A program made the translations under genes and the position numbers. The notes beneath the pieces are model-generated. The model worked only from the letters and a program-made list of their open reading frames with translations, ran no database searches and was not told the DNA's origin. A stretch of DNA of 64,000 bases from Candidatus Aenigmatarchaeota archaeon (GTDB lineage Archaea > Aenigmatarchaeota > Aenigmatarchaeia > GW2011-AR5). The stretch lies in NCBI GenBank assembly GCA_016180945.1, contig JACPAG010000001.1, forward strand, positions 83,900 through 147,899. The letters run 5' to 3'. Below, one piece after another: positions 43,354 to 50,980 of the stretch (positions are counted from its first letter, which is position 1; each line of letters begins with the position of its first letter).

Positions 43354-43374
43354 GGGGGGGGGGGGGGGGGGGGG
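43354..43374. repeat. uninterrupted 21-G homopolymer followed by CGCGCG
   Basis: Twenty-one consecutive G residues lie 18 nt past the glycosyltransferase stop. No other homopolymer of this size exists in the window. It is either a natural hypermutable tract or an assembly/sequencing artefact joining two contigs. Confidence 0.8.
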
Positions 43375-43395
43375 CGCGCGGACGGAAATGATGAT

Positions 43396-43914
43396 TTAAC
43401 AAGTAATAAGGTTACTAGGATTCTGTGTTCTTCTCCCTAACTCATCTTTTAATGCTTTTGCTGTATCGAAAGCCCATATAGTTTCTAAGCGTTTTCCAAA
43501 ATTAGAATATTTCTTTGCAGTTTCTACAGCACCTAAATACTCTTGTGTCTCTTGATTCGAAAGTCCAGTCGGCATTCCTTCCATCTGATACCAGCACGGT
43601 CTACTTTCTAAAGCATGTAACACTACCTGTGCTGCTGTTTTCCTATCATAGGTATGAAGTCCTCTTCCTAATAGCTCATCAAATTCCCTATCACGATAAT
43701 TTTCCACGCCATTTTCTCTTATTCGCCATCTAATTCCGTCAAGTGGTATAAATCTTTTGACAGTTTCTAAAGCATCCAAATAGTCTTGTAATTGCTGATC
43801 TGACAATTCTCTGAATATACTACTTTCCATCCGAGACCAATACTCTCTTACAGATATACCTAATTTTTCTGCCCGTTCTGCTATAATGATTTCAGGAAAT
43901 ATCATTGTCCTCAA
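43396..43914 (-). CDS. hypothetical protein with an internal duplication
   Basis: The 172-residue protein (or 169 from the ATG at 43905) has two related segments: LSDQQLQDYLDALETVKRF near 37-55 and LSNQETQEYLGAVETAKKY near 118-136, each followed by a W/R-rich stretch. This suggests two copies of a helical unit of about 80 residues. I recognise no family. It is AT-rich and sits between the poly-G tract and an SDR gene, possibly an acquired orphan. Confidence 0.5.
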   Translation of the reverse strand: MRTMIFPEIIIAERAEKLGISVREYWSRMESSIFRELSDQQLQDYLDALETVKRFIPLDGIRWRIRENGVENYRDREFDELLGRGLHTYDRKTAAQVVLHALESRPCWYQMEGMPTGLSNQETQEYLGAVETAKKYSNFGKRLETIWAFDTAKALKDELGRRTQNPSNLITC

Positions 43915-43944
43915 ACTATTATTGGCTAGATAAGAATTTAAAAT

Positions 43945-44859
43945 TCAGTCCATTCCTAGCATATCCTTAATTCCTTCTTCCAGGCTGTATCGTGGCTCGA
44001 ATCCGAGGATGCGTTTGATTTTAGAAATATCAGACAACTGGGCATCAATGTAATTTTTTACGGGCGTTTCTATGTATTTTTGCTTTATGGTTTTTCCAAG
44101 CAGGCGATTCAGCAGGGCCACCATGTCGTTCAGGCTTGTCGCGATTCCTGTCCCTACGTTAAAAACCTCGCCGCCCGTGTTTTGTTTTTTCATGGCAAGG
44201 ATATTTGCCTGGACGACATCCTTTACGTAAACGAAATCCCTTGTTTGCGTCCCGTCGCCGTAAATCACCGGTTGCTCATCCTTTCGCAAAGCCCACAAAA
44301 ACTGGCTGACTAAGTTGGCGAAAACGCCCTTTCCTTCCTCCCTGGGGCCGTAAACGCTCATATATCTGAAGCCTGTCGTCTCGACGCCGTATTCGGTTGT
44401 ATAAACCGATGCCAGTTGCTCGTTAACCAGCTTCGTCACAGAATAGAAGTTTGGCGGCGTAACTTTCATGTCTTCTCTCAGCGGCCCCGGAAGATTTCCG
44501 TATAGCGAGGACGTTGAAGCATACATGACCCTTTTTGTGCCGTTTTCCCTGGCCGCATTAAGAATATTTATGAAGCCGTCAACGTTTACAGAAACAGCAT
44601 CGCGCAAATTCTTTGAAAACATTGGAGACGAAGACGCAGCTGCCTGATTGAATATGTAATCAGCGCCATTGCACGCCTTGCCGACAGCCTTTTCATCCCT
44701 TATATCGCCGTTAACAATTTCTGCACCAAGGCCTGACAGATTTTTTTCCGTCCCCAGAAAAAAATTGTCTAGGACAACGACATCATGGCCTAGCCTGACG
44801 AGCTCTTCTACCAAATTAGACCCGATAAATCCAGCCCCGCCTGTCACAAGAATTTTCAT
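43945..44859 (-). CDS. NAD-dependent sugar-nucleotide epimerase/dehydratase (extended SDR)
   Basis: From ATG 44859 (304 residues; MKILVTGGAGFIGSNLVEEL) the protein has MYASTSSLYGNLPG near 115 and FYSVTKLVNE with Tyr-Lys near 140. FRYMSVYGPREEGKG fits UDP-glucose 4-epimerase-like enzymes. It follows the transaldolase gene by 14 nt on the same strand and so ends the pentose-phosphate/heptose operon. Confidence 0.83.
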   Translation of the reverse strand: MKILVTGGAGFIGSNLVEELVRLGHDVVVLDNFFLGTEKNLSGLGAEIVNGDIRDEKAVGKACNGADYIFNQAAASSSPMFSKNLRDAVSVNVDGFINILNAARENGTKRVMYASTSSLYGNLPGPLREDMKVTPPNFYSVTKLVNEQLASVYTTEYGVETTGFRYMSVYGPREEGKGVFANLVSQFLWALRKDEQPVIYGDGTQTRDFVYVKDVVQANILAMKKQNTGGEVFNVGTGIATSLNDMVALLNRLLGKTIKQKYIETPVKNYIDAQLSDISKIKRILGFEPRYSLEEGIKDMLGMD

Positions 44860-44873
44860 AACAATCAAAAGAA

Positions 44874-45680
44874 TTATTTTTTTATCCCGAAAACGTTCTT
44901 GTATTCCTGAACTGTATCCTGGGAAAATTTTATCGTCCCCTCTAGTGTTTTTTCGTGTTGAAGCATTTTCATCAGGACTGAAAACGGGATTGTGGCTATA
45001 TCGGCGCCGGCTAACGCTACTTCCCTTGCCTGCCGTTCGTTCCTTATGCTCGCTGCAAGAACCTCTGTCTTTATGTTGTAGGTCTTGAATATGTCAACAA
45101 TCTTTTTTACCAGATCAACGCCGCTTGCTATGCCGTTGTCGTCCTTGCCTGTGCCTCCGGCAGGAAAATAATCTTCTTTTCCAAACTTTGCCCCGGACCT
45201 GCTTCTTATGTAGTCGTCTATGCGGCCCGCAAAAGGGCTCACAATCTTCGCGCCTGCTTTCGCAGCCAGCAGCGCCTGCTCCGGTGTCATCACAAGTGTC
45301 GTGTTTACAGGAATGCCTTTGGACGAAAGGTATCTTATCGCCCTCAGCCCGCGCGAATTATCTTTGCCGTCCGTCGAGGGGTTTATCGGAATTTTTATAA
45401 CCGCGTTCCCGGCAACAGGATTAAATCTTTTATAGAGGAATTCCCCCTCCCTGGCCATATTTTCATAATCGGTGCTTACGACCTCTAAGCTGACAGGTTT
45501 TCCTTTTCCAAGGATTCTGCATATTTCTTCTATATGCCCTTCCAAATCCTTCATCCCCTTGTCAACCTCGGCCTTTATGAGGGACGGATTAGTCGTGCAG
45601 CCGTCAAGAACTCCGGCCTCCATAGCCTGGCGCAATTCGGATAGATTAGCCGTGTCCAAAAAAATCTTAATTTTTATCAC
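44874..45680 (-). CDS. transaldolase / fructose-6-phosphate aldolase-like
   Basis: About 266-268 residues. The start IKIFLDTANLSEL, KIPINPS (Schiff-base Lys in VIKIP near 95) and TTNPSLI are TalC-type small transaldolase motifs; a roughly 20-residue insert (IRSRSGAKFGKEDY) is unusual. Canonical MKIFLDTAN is here IKIFLDTAN: the codon before AAG is ATT at 45671, preceded by GGTGAT with normal spacing, so ATT may be the start; otherwise GTG 45680, which lies inside the Shine-Dalgarno. It interconverts sugar phosphates and would help produce sedoheptulose-7-P. Confidence 0.85.
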   Translation of the reverse strand: MIKIKIFLDTANLSELRQAMEAGVLDGCTTNPSLIKAEVDKGMKDLEGHIEEICRILGKGKPVSLEVVSTDYENMAREGEFLYKRFNPVAGNAVIKIPINPSTDGKDNSRGLRAIRYLSSKGIPVNTTLVMTPEQALLAAKAGAKIVSPFAGRIDDYIRSRSGAKFGKEDYFPAGGTGKDDNGIASGVDLVKKIVDIFKTYNIKTEVLAASIRNERQAREVALAGADIATIPFSVLMKMLQHEKTLEGTIKFSQDTVQEYKNVFGIKK

Positions 45681-46619
45681 CTATTTTGCCTTAGCACAAA
45701 ATTCTTCTACCCTTCTTGCTATGCCGCCCGCATCCAAGCCATATTTTTTGTACAAATCTTTATAAGAACCGGATTCGGCAAAGCCGTCTAATCCGATGCG
45801 AAGTAACTTCGCAGGACAATTTTCGCCAAGCACCTCTGCTACTGCGCCGCCCAGTCCGTTTACTAAGCCGTCTTCGCACGTCACTATCATGCCTTTTTTT
45901 GCAGCCTTTATGACAGCAGCCTTATCTATCGGCTTCACCGTTGCCATGTTTATCACTTCTGCGCTTATGCCGCTTTTCTTCAGCAGCGTCGCCGCTTCTA
46001 GAGCTTCAGGCAGCACGATGCCGGTGGATATAATGGATACGTCGCTGCCATCTGCCATGGTAGCAGCTTTTCCAAAGCTGAACTTGTACGAATCGTCGAA
46101 TATGACACGGCTTCTGGGGCGTGAAAGCCTGAGATAAGCCGGCCCTTTGTGGCCCGCCAGAAACTCTGTCGCCTTTTCCGCCTCTGTTGCATCAGCCGGG
46201 ACTATAACAGCCATGCCCGGCATTACGCGCGTTGTAGAAATGTCCGTTATGGATTGTGCCGTAGGCCCGTCCTCGGCTGTGGCGATTCCTGCATGGCTGC
46301 CGACAAGCTTTACGTTCATTTTTGAATAGCAGACTGAAACAAGTATCTGGTCATAGGCGCGTCCGATCAAAAATTCGGCAAACGTCGAAACAAACGGTAT
46401 TTTTCCGCAACTTGACATTCCTGCTGCAGTGCATACCAAATCCGCTTCGCTTATGCCTAGGGAAAAAAACCTGTCCGGGTAAAGTTTCGCAAACTTCTCG
46501 CTTCTCGTAGAATCCGACATGTCGCCGTCCAGAACCACAACGTCCTTGTTCGCCCCGATTTTAACAAGCCCGTTCCCGAAACCGTCCCGCGTAGTCTTTT
46601 CTTGCATATTATTTTTCAT
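45681..46619 (-). CDS. transketolase, C-terminal (pyrimidine/Pyr) subunit
   Basis: The 312-residue protein has VVVLDGDMSDSTRSEKFA, RFFSLGISEADLVCTAAGM near 52-70, SHAGIATAEDGPTAQSITDI near 108-127 and the C-terminal domain SGISAEVINMATVKPIDK. This matches the split archaeal transketolase C-subunit. Its start and the rpe stop overlap as TAATG. The matching N-subunit is at 48915, separated by rpe, rpiB and the toxin-antitoxin islet. Confidence 0.9.
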   Translation of the reverse strand: MKNNMQEKTTRDGFGNGLVKIGANKDVVVLDGDMSDSTRSEKFAKLYPDRFFSLGISEADLVCTAAGMSSCGKIPFVSTFAEFLIGRAYDQILVSVCYSKMNVKLVGSHAGIATAEDGPTAQSITDISTTRVMPGMAVIVPADATEAEKATEFLAGHKGPAYLRLSRPRSRVIFDDSYKFSFGKAATMADGSDVSIISTGIVLPEALEAATLLKKSGISAEVINMATVKPIDKAAVIKAAKKGMIVTCEDGLVNGLGGAVAEVLGENCPAKLLRIGLDGFAESGSYKDLYKKYGLDAGGIARRVEEFCAKAK

Positions 46620-47260
46620 TAAGCCCGCCTCAGGTTTTTTATAGCCGTCTTGTAATCGTTGTTGAGTATATAGGACGCAGAAATCAAGATATCAGCCCCG
46701 GCTGCTTTGGCGACCCTGGACGTCTCATTATTGATTCCACCGTCTACCATAATCTTTGTACTTAATCCGCGCCCTTTTATTTCTGATTTCAGGGCTTTTA
46801 TCTTTTCGCTCATGTCCATGAAACGCTGGCTGGCAAATCCGGGATCGACCGTCATGACAAGTACCATGTCGATATCTTTTAGGTATGGAAAGACAGCTTT
46901 TGCATGCGTATCCGGTTTTAAGGCGACAGACATCTTCCTGCTTTTGCCTTTTACTGTTTTTATTATCCCATCCAGTTTTTTTGTCGATTCTACGTGAACC
47001 GTAACTATATCACAGCCGGCATCTATAAATTGTCCAACATACCTTTCCGGTTCCGCTATCATAAGATGGCACTCGAAAGGCAGCTTTGTAACGTGCCGGC
47101 AGGATTTTATGACATCGGGCCCTACAGTTATGTTCTTCACGAAATGGCCGTCCATGACGTCAAAGGATATGATATCCGCCCCTGCCTTTTCCAGTTTTTT
47201 AATCTGGTTTCCGAGAGCAGAATAGTCCCCGCCCAATAAGGATACCCCAACCTTAGTCAT
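46619..47260 (-). CDS. rpe: ribulose-phosphate 3-epimerase
   Basis: The 213-residue TIM-barrel protein has VGVSLLGGDYSALG, FDVMDGHFVKN (metal Asp/His), ECHLMIAEPERY (His), VLVMTVDPGFASQRF and MVDGGINNET (metal Asp). All metal ligands are present; the usual VNPGFGGQ is VDPGFASQ. It interconverts ribulose- and xylulose-5-P. Its start overlaps rpiB by 8 nt. Few archaea carry rpe, so its presence with transketolase fits a dedicated sedoheptulose route. Confidence 0.9.
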   Translation of the reverse strand: MTKVGVSLLGGDYSALGNQIKKLEKAGADIISFDVMDGHFVKNITVGPDVIKSCRHVTKLPFECHLMIAEPERYVGQFIDAGCDIVTVHVESTKKLDGIIKTVKGKSRKMSVALKPDTHAKAVFPYLKDIDMVLVMTVDPGFASQRFMDMSEKIKALKSEIKGRGLSTKIMVDGGINNETSRVAKAAGADILISASYILNNDYKTAIKNLRRA

Positions 47261-47699
47261 ACTCCAGCCTCTTTATCTTCTCCACCCTTCTTTTATGCCT
47301 CCCTTCGTTGCTAAATGCTGCGGAAAGCCACGCTTTAAGTATGTCGATGGCCTTTTTCGTCGGGAGCCAGTCGCCGGACAGTGCCAGAATGTTCGCGTCG
47401 TTATGCTGGCGGGAATGCATCGCGGATTTTTTATCAAACGCAGCCGCCGCCCTTACCCCCTTTATCTTGTTCGCGGCCATCACCATGCCTGCCGCAGAGC
47501 GGCAAACAAGTATTCCAAGGACATGTTCTTTCACAACCTTTCTCGCTACTTTTTCCGCATAATCAACATAATCGTCATCCTTGTCGTAAGCAGCAGCGCC
47601 TAAATCCTCGAAAGCATAGCCGTTTTTCTTTAGAAACTGCTTTACCACTTCCTTTAGTTTATACCCGCCGTGGTCGGCGCCGAGGATGATTTTAGTCAT
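47253..47699 (-). CDS. rpiB: ribose-5-phosphate isomerase B
   Basis: The 148-residue protein has IILGADHGGYKLKEVV, DDYVDYAEKVARKV and GILVCRSAAGMVMAANKIKGVRAA near 65-88 with the active-site Cys and anion loop, and HNDANILALSGDW. These are diagnostic for RpiB/LacAB. Catalyses ribose-5-P to ribulose-5-P. A basic C-terminus (EGRHKRRVEKIKRLE) is usual. Many archaea use RpiA, so this bacterial-type gene was probably acquired with the operon. Confidence 0.9.
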   Translation of the reverse strand: MTKIILGADHGGYKLKEVVKQFLKKNGYAFEDLGAAAYDKDDDYVDYAEKVARKVVKEHVLGILVCRSAAGMVMAANKIKGVRAAAAFDKKSAMHSRQHNDANILALSGDWLPTKKAIDILKAWLSAAFSNEGRHKRRVEKIKRLEYD

Positions 47700-47801
47700 A
47701 TTGTTGCACTATTGTAAAGTTAGGGTGAAATGTTTTAAAAGGGTTGGAATTAAGTGTAGAAGAATATCAAGATTAAACTAAAAGAAATACATTGGTAGTT
47801 C

Positions 47802-47879
47802 TTACTGTAGCTCCCTCATCGCCTTCTCGTACTCTTCCTTGTTGGAGGCTTTGCCGTGCCATTCGACGTTGTTTTTCAT
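47802..47879 (-). pseudogene. duplicated 3' end of the transketolase N-subunit gene
   Basis: Twenty-five codons (VEWHGKASNKEEYEKAMREL) are homologous to the end of the intact N-subunit at 48915-48992 (HEWHGRAPNKEEYEKAMREL); 30 or so consecutive bases near 47812-47845 are almost identical. It is separated from the intact gene by the antitoxin, toxin and R3. The two copies bracket the toxin-antitoxin pair as direct repeats. Confidence 0.8.
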
Positions 47880-47907
47880 GCTCTCGGATACTGGTTAGAT
47901 GAAACTG

Positions 47908-48393
47908 CTATCGTCTGAATATGTTTTCTTTGCCGGAAAAAATTATATTGTCTTTTTCTTCTATCTCTGTTATTAGCGCTTCGGCATCTTCTTTTTGGAG
48001 AACGTTTTCTTTCCATAACTCTCTGATAACAGCACGGAGATCCATCACATCTGCGCCTGCCGTGCGAGCCTCTTTGACAGCAATTTTGTCGTTTGTCAGC
48101 AGCAGCATATTCCTGTATTTTGCTATTGCTATGCATTCTGCCTCAGCTTTCCCTATGCTTCTTTCTGACAGCAGGTCTTCTGTGTAATTTTCTTCTGTTT
48201 TATTCGGACTTATCACTTTCACATTCTTCTTTATTTTCTTTATAAATTCCTTGCCACTTTCTGCTTTATCGAGTTCCTCTTCGACTCTTCTTGACACGAA
48301 CAAGGTGGAGTTTGGAAACAACTTTCGCAATAAATCGAACCTTGCTATTTTTCCGAAAGTGCTTGCGATATTCGTATCCATAACCACATCCAT
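47908..48393 (-). CDS. PIN-domain toxin (DUF3368-like RNase)
   Basis: The 161-residue protein has VVMDTNIAS (first catalytic Asp), RVEEELDKAESGKEF, SIGKAEAECIAIAKYR (acidic pair) and LLLTNDKIAVKEART (third Asp), the full set of PIN catalytic residues in DUF3368 order. It would cleave RNA unless bound by its antitoxin, whose gene stop abuts its start (48394). Sits inside the duplicated-transketolase islet. Confidence 0.85.
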   Translation of the reverse strand: MDVVMDTNIASTFGKIARFDLLRKLFPNSTLFVSRRVEEELDKAESGKEFIKKIKKNVKVISPNKTEENYTEDLLSERSIGKAEAECIAIAKYRNMLLLTNDKIAVKEARTAGADVMDLRAVIRELWKENVLQKEDAEALITEIEEKDNIIFSGKENIFRR

Positions 48394-48714
48394 TTATCTC
48401 ATCTTCTTCATTATTCTGTCAGCGCTTTTCATCATCTTCTTGTCGTGCCCCAGAACTATTTTTATTCCCCTCTCTTTCAGGGCTTCCTTGAAGTCGGGCA
48501 GGCTCGTACGGGCTATCTCGGCTGCCCTTCCGATGGAAACCTTTCCGCCTTTGTACATCTCTATGGCTGCTGCCATGAGCATGTTTTTATTTTTTTCCAG
48601 CATTTCCCTTATGGCGTCTTTTACAACATCAGATTTGCTGGAATAATACCCTGCATCTATCAGGGCTTCTATTTCGTCCTCCATCAAAGCAGGCAAACTG
48701 TAGCTGTTAGGCAT
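48394..48714 (-). CDS. UPF0175 antitoxin
   Basis: From ATG 48714 (106 residues) the N-terminus MPNSYSLPALMEDEIEALID plus YSSKSDVVKDAIREML resembles a ribbon-helix-helix DNA-binding part, and GGKVSIGRAAEIARTSLPDF is the UPF0175 core. UPF0175/DUF3368 pairs are a common archaeal toxin-antitoxin type. It precedes and abuts the PIN gene, as usual. TATA-like AT-rich sequence and then R3 lie upstream. Confidence 0.85.
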   Translation of the reverse strand: MPNSYSLPALMEDEIEALIDAGYYSSKSDVVKDAIREMLEKNKNMLMAAAIEMYKGGKVSIGRAAEIARTSLPDFKEALKERGIKIVLGHDKKMMKSADRIMKKMR

Positions 48715-48811
48715 CTTATCACCGATAACTATTATCAACAGTTATCTATAAAAAGACATACAAAACTCGCTATCTCCTGCGCCTATTCAATGGGGGCATT
48801 CGTTGCTGTCT

Positions 48812-48910
48812 TCTATACTCAATGACATTATTTTTCCGACAAAAAATGTCATTGGTATATACGAATGACATAACATAATATGTCCGATAACTTATGTCAT
48901 TCAGTATAGG
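48812..48910 (+). mobile_element. R3: 99-bp copy of the R three-way-junction family
   Basis: TCTATACT...AGTATAGG termini enclose CAATGACATT...AATGTCATTG and GAATGACAT...ATGTCATTC. Compared with R2, both arms of each stem changed together (A to T with T to A; G to T with C to A), preserving pairing. Length is 99 bp. It ends 4 nt past the stop of the transketolase N-subunit. Confidence 0.8.
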
Positions 48911-48914
48911 ATGA

Positions 48915-49730
48915 TTATGCTAATTCCCTCATCGCCTTCTCGTACTCTTCCTTGTTTGGCGCCCTGCCGTGCCACTCGTGGTCGTTTTCCATGAACGACA
49001 CGCCTTTTCCTTTTACGGTATTGGCTATGATGACATGGGGCTTCCCTGTTGTCTTCTCGTCAAGCGCATCCATGATTTCTTTTATGTCATGGCCGTCTAT
49101 TTCGCTTACTTCCCACCCGAACGCCTTCCATTTTTCAGCCAGCGGCTCCAGGCTTTTTGTTTTTTCCGTTTTCCCCGTCTGCTGAATTCCGTTCCTGTCT
49201 ATTATCGCCGTGATGTTGTCCAGTTTATAATGACCCGCAGTCATAGCTGCTTCCCAGACCTGGCCTTCGTCCAGCTCTCCATCCCCCAAAAGAACGTAGA
49301 CATGATAAGTCTTTTTATCCAGCTTTCCTGCCAATGCTATGCCGTTGGCGACGGACAGCCCCTGGCCCAGCGAGCCCGACGAGATTTCCACGCCGGGCGT
49401 TTCGTTGGACGGGTGCCCCTGCAACAGGTGGTTTATTTTTCTCAGATTTTTCAGTTCATCCAAACCAAAAAACCCTGCCTCCGCCAGGACAGCGTAGAAC
49501 GCAGGCGCCCCGTGGCCTTTCGACAAAACAAACCTGTCCCTGTCGGGCCATTCTGGATTTTTCGGGTCGTATCTCATTTTATAAAAATAGAGCGCCGTCA
49601 GGATATCCGTTTCTGAGAGCGAGCCGCCAGGATGGCCAGAGCCGGCGTCATAAGTCATCTGTATGACGTGCCGCCTTATTTGTCTTGCCGTTTGTTCCAG
49701 TTTTTCCAAATCTTTTTCTGACCTGCTCAT
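48915..49730 (-). CDS. transketolase, N-terminal (thiamine-diphosphate) subunit
   Basis: The 271-residue protein has MTYDAGSGHPGGSLSETDIL near 28-47, FVLSKGHGAPAFYAVLAEAG near 74-93, ISSGSLGQGLSVANGIALAG and YVLLGDGELDEGQVWEAAM, the last being the TPP-binding GDG motif ending in N. The active N-subunit pairs with the C-subunit at 45681. Its start (ATG 49730, or 49739) lies 83-92 nt inside the 3' end of the upstream fused gene, an unusually long overlap. Confidence 0.9.
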   Translation of the reverse strand: MSRSEKDLEKLEQTARQIRRHVIQMTYDAGSGHPGGSLSETDILTALYFYKMRYDPKNPEWPDRDRFVLSKGHGAPAFYAVLAEAGFFGLDELKNLRKINHLLQGHPSNETPGVEISSGSLGQGLSVANGIALAGKLDKKTYHVYVLLGDGELDEGQVWEAAMTAGHYKLDNITAIIDRNGIQQTGKTEKTKSLEPLAEKWKAFGWEVSEIDGHDIKEIMDALDEKTTGKPHVIIANTVKGKGVSFMENDHEWHGRAPNKEEYEKAMRELA

Positions 49731-50964
49731 AGCGTTCAAATGTCCCCATATCCTTTATGTATTCGTCCGTTAAATATCCGAACGCGGCCTTTTTATTTAT
49801 CAGTTTCGGCAGGACCGTCCTGTCGAAATCGCATTTGTCTTCAATGAATTTAAATGCAGCAGGCTCGATTGCATAAACAGAGCTCTTTGAGATTTTTAAA
49901 CCCTTTTTTTCACTCCCCTTTGGAAAAAAACCGGTTACTAGGCCCCCTTTATTTATTTCTACGAGGTCGCTGTCTTCCGGATGGTCCGTTTTGTGCGCCA
50001 CTATTGTTGCCAGTCCGCTTTTTGTCTTATGGAATCTCAGCAGTCTGCTGATATCCATCTCAATCATTTCGTCCCCGTAGATAACTATAGACGTATTTTT
50101 TATAAGCCTTTCAGCGTTTTTTATCGCCCCGCCCGTGCCCAAAGGCTCCTTCTCGAAAACATATGTTATGTTCACGCCAAACTTCTTTCCATTGCCGAAA
50201 TATTTCTTGATTTTATCGAACAGGTAATGCCCGCATATAACTATATCCCTTATTCCATACTTTTTCAGCAGCATCATCTGGTGCCACAACACAGGTTTTC
50301 CGTTTATCGGAATCAGCGGCTTTGGCAGTTTGTCCGTCAGCGGCCTTAGCCTTTCGCCCCGCCCTCCTGCCAGGATTATAGCCTTGATATTTTTATCGGC
50401 TTTTTCTTCTGCCGTTATGAATTTTGCCGCCTCGAAGATATCGGCGCATATGTAATCCGGTTTCACGTCATACTTGCCGTCTTCCCCGGCATGGCCGGTT
50501 TTTACAAGTATCGTAGTGCATCCGATATTCTTTCCGCATTTTATGTCAACCGTCCTGTCTCCTATCAGGTAAGAGGATGAAAAATCTATGTCAAATTTCT
50601 TTTTAGCCTTCAAGAGCATGCCCGTATCAGGCTTTCTGCATCTGCATTTTATCCGGTATTTTCTTGCCCAGTCAGGAATATCCGTTCTCTTTTCCGGATG
50701 GTGCGGGCAGTAATAAACAGCATCGATTCGCGCCCCGTCCTTTCTTAATCTCTGCGCTATTTCTTTGTTGATTTTCCTGATATCGCTTTCCCTCTGAATG
50801 CCTTTCGCAATCTGCGGCTGGTTTGTGACAACAACAACGACAAAGCCCAGGCCATTGAGCATCTTCACCGCCCTGCCCGCATTTGGAAATATCTTAAGGC
50901 GTTTGGTTGTCAGCAAATCTTTGTTTATTACGCCGTCCCGGTCCAGAAAAACAGCCCTTTTCAT
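49648..50964 (-). CDS. fused heptose-bisphosphate phosphatase (GmhB) and heptose-1-P nucleotidyltransferase (HddC-like)
   Basis: From ATG 50964 (438 residues) residues about 1-165 are a HAD phosphatase with FLDRDGVINKD and the zinc-binding CPHHP...CRCRKPD set of GmhB. Residues about 190-420 are a nucleotidyltransferase: AIILAGGRGERLRPLTDKLP, with GDEMIEMDISRL and KSSVYAIEPAAF. It should remove the 7-phosphate of D-glycero-D-manno-heptose-1,7-bisphosphate and then add GMP from GTP. The last about 27 codons overlap the tkt N-subunit gene and look like read-through past an older stop. Confidence 0.85.
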   Translation of the reverse strand: MKRAVFLDRDGVINKDLLTTKRLKIFPNAGRAVKMLNGLGFVVVVVTNQPQIAKGIQRESDIRKINKEIAQRLRKDGARIDAVYYCPHHPEKRTDIPDWARKYRIKCRCRKPDTGMLLKAKKKFDIDFSSSYLIGDRTVDIKCGKNIGCTTILVKTGHAGEDGKYDVKPDYICADIFEAAKFITAEEKADKNIKAIILAGGRGERLRPLTDKLPKPLIPINGKPVLWHQMMLLKKYGIRDIVICGHYLFDKIKKYFGNGKKFGVNITYVFEKEPLGTGGAIKNAERLIKNTSIVIYGDEMIEMDISRLLRFHKTKSGLATIVAHKTDHPEDSDLVEINKGGLVTGFFPKGSEKKGLKISKSSVYAIEPAAFKFIEDKCDFDRTVLPKLINKKAAFGYLTDEYIKDMGTFERYEQVRKRFGKTGTNGKTNKAARHTDDL

Positions 50965-50980
50965 AAGCATCATCAAGAAT

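Noticed and set aside
48969..49616. 215-aa plus-strand ORF opposite transketolase
   Set aside because: Antisense shadow of a well-supported transketolase subunit.
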